This document shows positions 13,608 to 20,008 of a stretch of DNA of 20,139 nucleotides, in pieces. The translations under genes were made by a program, and so were the position numbers. The notes under the pieces are model-generated. The model was not told where the DNA came from, made no database searches, and saw only the letters and a list, made by a program, of their open reading frames with translations. Source of the DNA: a virus; IMG/VR virus record IMGVR_UViG_3300025687_000443, positions 1 through 20,139 of that record; one strand, given 5' to 3'. Positions within the stretch are counted from its first letter, which is position 1; every line of letters begins with the position of its first letter.

Positions 13608-15092
13608 TTATGGACCCTTATTTGATTTAATAAAGTTATCTTGAGCCCATAATGGCTGAAGATTCGTATAATGCTGCAGATTTTCTAACTCCTCTAACGT
13701 TTTTGCAGAACTTACTGGAAGTATATGGTCTATGTGCCATTCACCATGATTCTCCCAAGTCATTCCAGGCTGGAACAGAGATTCCAAATGCTTTCTTACT
13801 TGCTCGATTGAGCATCCAAGCAGTAATTCTATCTTTTTAGCTCTATTAGATCCAGAGACTCTTTTAATATCATTAGTTATTCTAGTCCTTATTCTTCTAG
13901 CAAACTGTTTATCAGCGGGAAGGGAGGAATACCAATGTTTAAAGCACAGACCTTTCTTTCTTACTAATTCAGTGCAGCTTTCCACACTGCATACTTTCTC
14001 CATATTACGAATACGATGTTGCTGATAATGAGCACAACATAGTTTACGTTTAGTGGCTGGCTTATGGCAATCTATAACCGAACATGCTTCTTTTTCACTT
14101 TCTGATAATATTCGATAATGACTAGAACATAAACCTCTATGAGAGATGTAATTATTACATCCTTCTTCATTACACTTACCACGCTTTAAAGAACGCTGCT
14201 CTTCATAGTGATTTCTGCATAAATCCCGTTTATAAACTTTACTGCTACATTCATCTGTCATACAGGTTTGTGTAGATTTGCACTTTTCACATTTTATTGT
14301 TCTAATAGAGTAGATTGGAGCACCACAGTTAGGAGATGGGCAGATATTGATTGGGCGTTTTAGCTCTTTTTTTCTATAATAGGAGGAATCGAGAGTGTCT
14401 TCTGATTTTAGCTCCTCTATTGATTTTAGCCCATTAGTGGTCAATATAGAAGATCCTGATTGCACTCTAAGATGGAGACCATTATGTTTAATGTGGTAGA
14501 TAGCTTTTTTAATGGTTACTTTTGAGTTTTCTGTCAAGCATGCCTTTAGAGTGCACGGGAGCACTTCGATAGTTGCTTGTATACTCTCCCCAGTATACTT
14601 GTCTATTAAATTGAAAGATGACTTATCCATGTTCATCTTATCGAGTATCTTAGTACCATCTACCTCTTGCTCGATAACTGGGCGAATCTTATCGTTTAAG
14701 AGAAACTTAGTCTGATACTCGTAGCAGCGCTTGGCCTGAGATAGAATTGCTCCTACATGAGCTACTTCTCTCTGATCATGAAGCATAACTAGAAGCTCAG
14801 CAATAGCAACGCCAAGCGTTTTTCCAGAACCTCTTGACGCAACATATAGTAATTCTTGAATATTTTCTGGGTTATTACCATTAACGCAGACATCATAGAT
14901 CTGCCAAACTGAATCAAAAGGGTTACAGTTAGAGTGTCTAGAAACTGTAGCATCTGGCAGATCGATGTTTAGATGATATTTAATCCAGTTCTTGAGCTGT
15001 TGAGATGTCTTACAAGAAGTGAGCAGCAACTGGCGTCGCTGCTCCATAGTGAGTTTAGTTTTGTTTTTAGAACTCTTACTCGAATTCGTCAT
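13608..15092 (-). CDS. terL: TerL N-terminal piece + intein Cys1 + zinc-finger/HNH endonuclease
   Basis: A 494-residue composite. Residues 1-184 are the N-terminal half of the large terminase with Walker A ASRGSGKT at 85-92. Residue 185 is the intein Cys1 (CLTENSKVTI). Residues about 206-234 form a second Hint-like stretch (SILTTNGLKSIEELK). A zinc ribbon (C251, C256, C268, C271) is followed by four regular fingers of the form C-x4-C-x9-C-x2-H at 277, 307, 337 and 368. The HNH domain follows (LESLFQPGMTW, HIDH at 453-456, NLQPLW), ending just before TAA. The start overlaps the terS end by 17 nt. Terminase ATPase needs the Walker B half from 11657-13192, so splicing or trans-association is required. 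Confidence is high for the domains, moderate for how the pieces act. Confidence 0.9.
   Translation of the reverse strand: MTNSSKSSKNKTKLTMEQRRQLLLTSCKTSQQLKNWIKYHLNIDLPDATVSRHSNCNPFDSVWQIYDVCVNGNNPENIQELLYVASRGSGKTLGVAIAELLVMLHDQREVAHVGAILSQAKRCYEYQTKFLLNDKIRPVIEQEVDGTKILDKMNMDKSSFNLIDKYTGESIQATIEVLPCTLKACLTENSKVTIKKAIYHIKHNGLHLRVQSGSSILTTNGLKSIEELKSEDTLDSSYYRKKELKRPINICPSPNCGAPIYSIRTIKCEKCKSTQTCMTDECSSKVYKRDLCRNHYEEQRSLKRGKCNEEGCNNYISHRGLCSSHYRILSESEKEACSVIDCHKPATKRKLCCAHYQQHRIRNMEKVCSVESCTELVRKKGLCFKHWYSSLPADKQFARRIRTRITNDIKRVSGSNRAKKIELLLGCSIEQVRKHLESLFQPGMTWENHGEWHIDHILPVSSAKTLEELENLQHYTNLQPLWAQDNFIKSNKGP
13615..13619 (-). promoter_or_regulatory. Ribosome-binding site of the intein middle piece
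   Basis: AAGGG on the minus strand lies 7 nt before the ATG at 13607, within the last codons of the HNH domain. Stop and start codons are adjacent (TAAATG), allowing reinitiation. Confidence 0.6.
13935..14264 (-). repeat. Four tandem C-x4-C-x9-C-x2-H zinc-finger units
   Basis: Four coding repeats of 30 to 31 codons, each with identical Cys/His spacing and a conserved basic-Leu-Cys step (for example KRDLCRNHY, KRKLCCAHY). They sit before the HNH domain and probably extend the DNA target contact. Confidence 0.85.
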
Positions 15093-15720
15093 CGCTTATC
15101 TCTGCTTCTAGTAAGGCGTGGATGTGATCGTTTGCTTTCTTGCCTACTAACTTTTTGCTGGCATAGGAGCGATTCTCTGCTGGTGCTGGCACTAAGGCTT
15201 GCATCATTGGAGAAGACTTGCCTGCTCCTGAACCACTAGTAGCACCTGCTACGATTTTTTGAAGTGTGTCTGTGATATCCTTGTAGTCTTTGATACTAGT
15301 GATTCTGAAAGATGGCTTCGGGTTATTAGCTGGATCTAGAATATAGTTGCGCATCTCCTCGATGTGCTCTGTATTGAGCACTGAGATCATGTTGGTCAGG
15401 ATATCGACTTGTTCTAGTACTGACTTAATGACTTTAGTTTGAACTCTATCTTTAAGAGAACCCATCATCTTCTCTCGATCATGCATCCAACCTTTTAGAG
15501 CTGCAGTTAAGATGATCTGCTCAATTGGGTATTGGGGATATTGCTTGCTGATATCGAGGAAGCTGTAGCCTAACATCATGAGCTCGTACAAGCTCATTGA
15601 CTGGGGATCTGGGACCGCGCCTTTCGTCTTGTGCATGCGAAGGTACTTTTCTGCAAGCCTGATCTCTTCATCGGTAAGGCCGTATCTCTCGTGTTCAGAT
15701 AGATTACGTTTGAGTGCCAT
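15076..15720 (-). CDS. terS: Probable terminase small subunit
   Basis: A 214-residue protein directly before TerL and overlapping it by 17 nt, the usual terS-terL arrangement. The N-terminal third has a helix-turn-helix-like region (about 44-80, LGYSFLDISKQYP then a second helix), suited to recognising the packaging site. The middle (about 85-160) is helical and could form the oligomer core. The C-terminus is acidic (DDEFE), where terminase small subunits often contact the large subunit. AGGTGG lies 7 nt before the ATG at 15720. Sequence similarity alone would not prove the call; position is the main support. Confidence 0.65.
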   Translation of the reverse strand: MALKRNLSEHERYGLTDEEIRLAEKYLRMHKTKGAVPDPQSMSLYELMMLGYSFLDISKQYPQYPIEQIILTAALKGWMHDREKMMGSLKDRVQTKVIKSVLEQVDILTNMISVLNTEHIEEMRNYILDPANNPKPSFRITSIKDYKDITDTLQKIVAGATSGSGAGKSSPMMQALVPAPAENRSYASKKLVGKKANDHIHALLEAEISDDEFE

Positions 15721-16067
15721 AATTTATACCACCTACTTTCAACTATACTGGTCAAAACTTGTTGTACCTCAAGCTCATTGCACTCAAGCACTTGAGATAT
15801 CTCATAAATATTATAACCCAATATAGTTAAGTATATGATACTTAATGAAGTTTCTGACCACTGTGATTCGGTGTTAGAGGAAATTAGGAGTAGAAATAAT
15901 GACTTACCTTTAAGATAAATGTCTTCAGAAAGGCGAATCTTAAATAGCTCTTTTGATAAGTCACACTTATGATTTTCTAGGTAGGCTAGAAAAAGGGACT
16001 GCCTTTCATCCTCACACTCAGTAAGTGAGCTGATCTCCTGGTAAGCTTTTCTGCTCTTCAAATCCAT
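15594..16067 (-). CDS. Unknown helical protein, resembles the terS helix-turn-helix; long overlap
   Basis: A 157-residue frame. Residues 1-113 look like a real helical protein with LGYNIYEISQV (83-93), which lines up with LGYSFLDISKQ of the small terminase (same LGY, acidic-I-S and later Glu positions). After about residue 115 the frame runs 127 nt through the start of terS in another phase and reads as basic, non-natural sequence (STFACTRRKARSQ), so the natural stop may have been lost. AAGG touches the ATG at 16067 directly; a TTG at 16061 is spaced better (6 nt). It may be a diverged terS duplicate or a terminase accessory; this is inference. Confidence 0.5.
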   Translation of the reverse strand: MDLKSRKAYQEISSLTECEDERQSLFLAYLENHKCDLSKELFKIRLSEDIYLKGKSLFLLLISSNTESQWSETSLSIIYLTILGYNIYEISQVLECNELEVQQVLTSIVESRWYKLWHSNVIYLNTRDTALPMKRSGLQKSTFACTRRKARSQIPSQ

Positions 16068-16452
16068 CCTTATAATCAGAGCTCCTTAATATAGAGCACT
16101 CTGCCTTCCATTGATCGCCACAGTAACTTCTAACGAAGCTGTTAAGTATAGCACCATAATCTAGCAAACCGTTCTTTCTAAGCAACCTTCTTAGTCTCCA
16201 GAGAGAAAAGATGTTTTTAGAATCCTTTAGTCTTTTATACTTATCGAGAGCTCTAAGTAACTTGTTATTGCAGTATAGCTTATAACTTACTGTCTTGCTC
16301 TCGATATGTATATCTAGCTCAACTGCCATCACATTCACATTAAGTATGGCACCATACATATACAGATTATCTTTATGCAGATCATTTATGAAGCCGTTGT
16401 TCATAAGCCACTGCTGATGCTGTAAGTGCTCGTTAATGTTCAGTTCAGACAT
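16018..16452 (-). CDS. Unknown protein
   Basis: A 144-residue protein I do not recognise. It has two copies of YGAILN (about 33-38 and 99-104), a strand-rich middle (VMAVELDIHIESKTVSYKLY) and a basic helical stretch (LWRLRRLLRK). There is no signal peptide, metal site or enzyme motif. AGGG lies 5 nt before the ATG at 16452. It overlaps the following gene by 50 nt and sits between the gp47-like and terminase genes. Confidence 0.6.
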   Translation of the reverse strand: MSELNINEHLQHQQWLMNNGFINDLHKDNLYMYGAILNVNVMAVELDIHIESKTVSYKLYCNNKLLRALDKYKRLKDSKNIFSLWRLRRLLRKNGLLDYGAILNSFVRSYCGDQWKAECSILRSSDYKDGFEEQKSLPGDQLTY

Positions 16453-16489
16453 ATCTACCCTATCATAAATTAATTATTAGATAAGTTTA

Positions 16490-17485
16490 CTAACTTGATC
16501 CAGCTAACTCTGATAAAATATCTTTTAGCTTACTCTTATCTAAGCTGCCATCGTAAATCTTGTCTACATATTCATTCAATATAGACTTAAAATCTTTAGA
16601 TTTTATCTTAGCTTGCTTTGCTTTCTCAGAGTTAGTATATTTTGGCCTAAACTTCAAGTTTCTAGCTTTCCTGATCTTTTCTACCCTTGGATCAAATATA
16701 AGAGCATTTACTTCAGCCCTAGGTCCACATACGTCTAGATTCCATACATTTGTAGAGTCAGTGTTGGACTCGATGAAGCTAACTTGAGCATCTAGATCGC
16801 TACTAGGAATTGTTAAGCGCTTCCACTGGGGAAGAGGTGACTTGATGAATGAAAGAGATCTAGATTCCGAGTCCAGCAAGTAAACACCTTTCTCCTGATC
16901 TACATCATCTACAGATTGCGCAAAAGGAGTCCCTGGATAAAATACCTTGTCAGAAAGCCATTGGGATCCATGAATATGACCGCTGATGATCAGATCGGCA
17001 GAAACGTCTTCTAGATGCACCTCTGTATCAGGGGCAAGATATCCACCGCCATAGTTAGCACCAGTAAATGTTTGATGTACGAAAGCTATTGGCTTAGTCT
17101 CTAGCGGGAAATCAGATGGATTGTGAATGTAAGGGATGAAGGAGAAAAGGGAGTCATGAAATGGCTTATCATATACAGTGAAACCTTTGATTGACTTGAA
17201 TGGTATCAAGGCATGATAAGTAGAGTCATTTGGCTTAAACATATCATGATTACCTAATATATAACGGTAATCTCGACATAAATCTAAAACATCATCAACA
17301 TGCTTCTTGAACATACCAGCTATCTCAGAACGAATCACTGCGTGATCGTTAAAAGTGTCACCTAAATTTATCACCATGTCCGGCTTCTTTTCTTCAATTA
17401 TCTCTAATATCCAATTCAAAAATTGTGAAACTAATGAGATATTAGATAATTTTAGGTGCGGGTCACCGATAAGTAGGATCTTCAA
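16490..17485 (-). CDS. Recombination nuclease subunit, gp47/SbcD/Mre11-like phosphoesterase
   Basis: A 331-residue metallophosphoesterase, the nuclease half of a gp46/gp47 (SbcCD, Mre11/Rad50) complex that resects DNA ends for recombination-dependent replication. All metal-binding motifs are present in order: GDPH at 7-10, GDTFND at 42-47, GNHD at 78-81, H137 and GHIHG at 169-173. The C-terminal quarter is basic and helical and probably binds the ATPase partner, which is not in this window. The start is TTG at 17485, because the conserved first strand KILLIGDPH follows at once; AAAAGG lies 8 nt upstream. The start lies inside the end of the HNH gene (23-nt overlap). Two stop codons (TAG TAA) end it. 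Confidence 0.92.
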   Translation of the reverse strand: MKILLIGDPHLKLSNISLVSQFLNWILEIIEEKKPDMVINLGDTFNDHAVIRSEIAGMFKKHVDDVLDLCRDYRYILGNHDMFKPNDSTYHALIPFKSIKGFTVYDKPFHDSLFSFIPYIHNPSDFPLETKPIAFVHQTFTGANYGGGYLAPDTEVHLEDVSADLIISGHIHGSQWLSDKVFYPGTPFAQSVDDVDQEKGVYLLDSESRSLSFIKSPLPQWKRLTIPSSDLDAQVSFIESNTDSTNVWNLDVCGPRAEVNALIFDPRVEKIRKARNLKFRPKYTNSEKAKQAKIKSKDFKSILNEYVDKIYDGSLDKSKLKDILSELAGSS

Positions 17486-18071
17486 GTTTTGCGCCTTTTG
17501 CTAGATTATCCGCAGCCCATAATGGCTGTAGATTAGTGTAGTGACAAGCTTTCTTGAACTGCTCTGGATCGGAAAGATCAAAATTAGAGAGAGGGATGAT
17601 ATGGTCAATGTGCCAACCTTTATGACCATAATTATTCCAAGTCATTCCTGGTTGAAATTTAGATTCTAAGTATTTCCTTAATTCTTCAACGGTGCAACCT
17701 AGATGTCTAATTGCAGAAGGCCACCCTTTTCTTCCTGTAATAGCATGAGACATGCGTGATCTTAAATTAGATGAAAGCCTATACAATATATCTACAGATT
17801 TACGCTTAATATCATAAGCATTATTATAAGCTCTTTTACGATCTTTATTCTTTTCTACCCACTTTTTAACTGCACGACGATGTGATTCTGAAACCTTATC
17901 TTGCTCAACTGACTTAGGGTTAGCTTTCCGCCATTTTCTCTGCAGTTCTCTTCTACGCTCTACATTGTTATTGTCCCAACTCTTTTGCCTACACTTACTT
18001 GAACAAAATTTACTATTAAAATGCGCGTTATAAATCGTATTACAAAACTGACAAGACCTGTTAGAATACAT
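17463..18071 (-). CDS. HNH homing endonuclease with zinc ribbon
   Basis: A 202-residue free-standing HNH endonuclease. A zinc-binding module (C7, C10, C23, C27) is followed by a strongly basic helical linker (about 30-95), the family box LESKFQPGMTW (135-145), the catalytic HIDH at 154-157, N180 in NLQPLW and N189. It starts 8 nt after the uvsX stop with AAGG before the ATG, and its end overlaps the gp47 start. It therefore separates two recombination genes and could move using their repair activity, as for other homing genes in T4-like phages. Confidence 0.92.
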   Translation of the reverse strand: MYSNRSCQFCNTIYNAHFNSKFCSSKCRQKSWDNNNVERRRELQRKWRKANPKSVEQDKVSESHRRAVKKWVEKNKDRKRAYNNAYDIKRKSVDILYRLSSNLRSRMSHAITGRKGWPSAIRHLGCTVEELRKYLESKFQPGMTWNNYGHKGWHIDHIIPLSNFDLSDPEQFKKACHYTNLQPLWAADNLAKGAKLEDPTYR

Positions 18072-18079
18072 AGTGCCTT

Positions 18080-19180
18080 CTAATCTAATTCACTAGGATC
18101 AAAAGAGACATCTTCATATCCTAACTCTTTATTATGTTTTTGGACTTGTTCATCTCCAACATTTGTACAAGCGTCCTCAATCTCACGATGCAATTCAGGG
18201 TGAGCTTTAAGCCAATCCCGCATCGCTTGTTCACCACGAACTATTTCGTAATCCGCAAACTGATAACTTACTGGGCTAGGCTTTTTAATGACTCCTAATG
18301 CCTTAGCAAGATCAAATAGCTCATCATGAACATTAATAATACCGCCAGTATATGATAAAGTAAATTCCCCTGCGCGAAAAGGTGCACCAATGCGGTTCTT
18401 TTTACCTCTTACGCGAACTTTATGACCAATCTGTAGTGCTCCACCATAAATATTCTTACCATCTTCAATACGGCCTGCTTTTGTATCTACTCGAGTCACC
18501 TCTAACATTAAATCTGCCCAATGTTTCAGAGCCCTTCCGTCCGGTATAACGTACGGATTGCTCATCGCCTTATATTGATCAAGTTCCTGATAAACTTGCT
18601 GCACAAAAAGAGTCGTAATGTTATAAGTACGAATAACTGGCAATATTAGCTTTAGTGCAGGTCCTAAATAAGAAGCTCCACCTCCACCCATAGTTAAGTC
18701 GGTGGTCTTGTTTTTGCGATCTTTAGGATAAAGAATAGATTTAACTGAATCTACAGATAGTCCTACAATTGGAGCTCCATCTTGAAGAGCTTCTGCCATA
18801 TCTCCAGCTATATAATCAAATATATAAATTGGATCATTTGTCTGTCTTACGATTAATCGAGAAGCAATAGATTCATCGCCTCCACACAACTTAAGCCACC
18901 AATCTTTATTGAAAGAATACTCTGCATCGTGATGGATTGCAATCCCACCAATATTAGCTGTATCTATCAATAGCTGCTTAATGATAAGCTGCATGAGAAG
19001 CGATTTGCCACTTGATTCTGGTCCAAAAAGTACTGCAGCTTTACCTCTTGTTAATCCACCATTACCAACTACGTAATTAAGTGATGGCGACGGCATTCTA
19101 ATAACACTATCTGCTGGTGAAGGCATATCTAGGGCTAATTTACCAAAACTCTTAGTTAACTTACTCATCCAATCAGTCAT
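18080..19180 (-). CDS. uvsX: UvsX/RecA-like recombinase
   Basis: A 366-residue strand-exchange recombinase. Walker A GPESSGKS is at 53-60, followed by the RecA-type segment HHDAEYSFNKDWW (83-95) with E87. Walker B (APIVGLSVDSV) lies at about 136-146. A Gly-rich DNA-binding loop region (around TMGGGGASYLG) and the FVQQVYQ segment, the position of the RecA sensor Gln, follow. Size and order fit T4 UvsX and related phage RecA proteins. No intein is present here, although uvsX is a common intein host. AAGGAG lies 6 nt before the ATG at 19180. The gp47-like nuclease downstream would produce its single-stranded substrate. The acidic C-terminus (about 350-366) is typical of RecA-family proteins. Confidence 0.92.
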   Translation of the reverse strand: MTDWMSKLTKSFGKLALDMPSPADSVIRMPSPSLNYVVGNGGLTRGKAAVLFGPESSGKSLLMQLIIKQLLIDTANIGGIAIHHDAEYSFNKDWWLKLCGGDESIASRLIVRQTNDPIYIFDYIAGDMAEALQDGAPIVGLSVDSVKSILYPKDRKNKTTDLTMGGGGASYLGPALKLILPVIRTYNITTLFVQQVYQELDQYKAMSNPYVIPDGRALKHWADLMLEVTRVDTKAGRIEDGKNIYGGALQIGHKVRVRGKKNRIGAPFRAGEFTLSYTGGIINVHDELFDLAKALGVIKKPSPVSYQFADYEIVRGEQAMRDWLKAHPELHREIEDACTNVGDEQVQKHNKELGYEDVSFDPSELD

Positions 19181-19206
19181 CTTGTTCTCCTTTTAAATCC
19201 GTAGAT

Positions 19207-19220
19207 CCTGACGTATCAGG
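19207..19220 (-). promoter_or_regulatory. Small hairpin in the uvsX leader
   Basis: CCTGA/TCAGG with a TACG tetraloop on the minus strand, in the 97-nt gap before uvsX. It may limit read-through from the repeat genes or shape the leader. No convincing promoter hexamers are visible in the gap. Confidence 0.3.
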
Positions 19221-19277
19221 TAGCTTATTAGATTTTACTAAATCGTATTTACCTGTGGTGATTATAGATTAGCAGAG

Positions 19278-19682
19278 TTATGCGAACCACCTATCTATCT
19301 GTTGCTGGACTTCTAGCTTGATCTTGATATCTTCTACTTCTTCTTCAGTTAGTTCTTTACCATCTAAGTACCAACGTTCTGATTCTATAGAACCATCTTT
19401 AGAGTACCAAACTTGAGCAGGACCATCTAGTCTGTGTAGATTATCATATAAGCGCCAGCATTCTGAACTTATAGAACCATTTTCGTGGTACCAAACTTGA
19501 GCAGGACCATCTAGTCGATGTCGTTTACCATTTACCCACCATTGTTTTGAATAGATAGAACCATCTTCATAATATCTAACTACAGCTGGACCGTCTAGTC
19601 TATGTTGCTTATCATCTAAGTACCAGCGTTCTGATTCTATAGAACCGTGTGATCTTCTGAAGATCTTATGTTCTAAGCTCAT
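19278..19682 (-). CDS. LDGPA-repeat protein (MORN-like), paralogue A
   Basis: A 134-residue protein made of about 22-residue units of the form 'HRLDGPAxVxYYxDGSIxSExWYLDGK'. Three LDGPA units and an extra DGSI/WYLD piece at each end are visible. The short strand-turn-strand units resemble MORN-like or similar beta-repeat proteins known in large phages and giant viruses; their function is not established. The C-terminus leaves the repeat with ELTEEEVEDIKIKLE, a charged helix. The ATG at 19682 overlaps the previous stop (ATGA), with AGG 6 nt upstream supplied by the conserved end of the previous gene. Confidence 0.75.
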   Translation of the reverse strand: MSLEHKIFRRSHGSIESERWYLDDKQHRLDGPAVVRYYEDGSIYSKQWWVNGKRHRLDGPAQVWYHENGSISSECWRLYDNLHRLDGPAQVWYSKDGSIESERWYLDGKELTEEEVEDIKIKLEVQQQIDRWFA

Positions 19683-20008
19683 AGTTCACCTACTAACATG
19701 AGTTCAGTTAGTTTTTCTATCTCTAACTTGATATTGTAGTCTTCTACTTGTTCTTTAGTTAACTCTTCATCATATAAGTACCATTGTTCTAATTCTATAG
19801 AACCATCTTCATAGTAATGAACTATAGCTGGACCATCTAATCGATGTAGATTACCATACAATAACCATACTTCTGCTTCTATGGAACCGTTTGAGTAGTA
19901 ATAAGCCATAGCTGGACCATTGAGTCGATGAAGCTTACTATCTAAGTACCAATATTGTGATATTATGGAACCATCTGGTTTTCTATTTACTATATGATCT
20001 AGATTCAT
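19679..20008 (-). CDS. LDGPA-repeat protein (MORN-like), paralogue B
   Basis: A 109-residue paralogue of the next gene, with two full LNGPA/LDGPA units. It has the same C-terminal helix (ELTKEQVEDYNIKLE), then LTELMLVGEL, an end shared with the gene fragment upstream. The ATG at 20008 overlaps the previous stop (TAATG), with AGG 7 nt upstream. The tandem array probably arose by gene duplication. Function unknown. Confidence 0.75.
   Translation of the reverse strand: MNLDHIVNRKPDGSIISQYWYLDSKLHRLNGPAMAYYYSNGSIEAEVWLLYGNLHRLDGPAIVHYYEDGSIELEQWYLYDEELTKEQVEDYNIKLEIEKLTELMLVGEL
19688..19712 (-). repeat. Conserved gene-end repeat, copy 1
   Basis: Twenty-five bases that match 20014-20038 at 24 positions. 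They encode the shared ending LTELMLVG and the Shine-Dalgarno sequence of the following gene. Confidence 0.8.

Larger units (their letters stand above)
13064..14540 (-). other. Fractured TerL intein (Hint domain split over three reading frames)
   Basis: The intein runs from Cys1 (codon at 14540-14538, in CLTENSKVTI) to the terminal Asn (13066-13064, in ILHHN), followed by Cys+1. The flanking exteins join as CTLKA + CNGPHVP, which reads as uninterrupted terminase between Walker A and Walker B. Block A lies in the first frame, block B (TLDH, then TDKGWIELKDL) in the second, and blocks F/G in the third. The region is 1477 nt, not a multiple of three, so a single fused precursor cannot be made without frameshifting and stop read-through. 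It carries an HNH endonuclease domain and a separate zinc ribbon. Intein identity is well supported; whether it splices in trans is inferred. Confidence 0.85.

Noticed and set aside
13064-14540. Group I intron in terL
   Set aside because: The edges carry intein features (Cys1; HHN followed by Cys), block B is clear, and the frames are protein-coding with ribosome-binding sites. I found no group I core elements by eye.
19300-20000. CRISPR-like regular repeats
   Set aside because: The repetition is at protein level (about 22-residue units) with continuous reading frames and many synonymous changes; there are no constant-length spacers.
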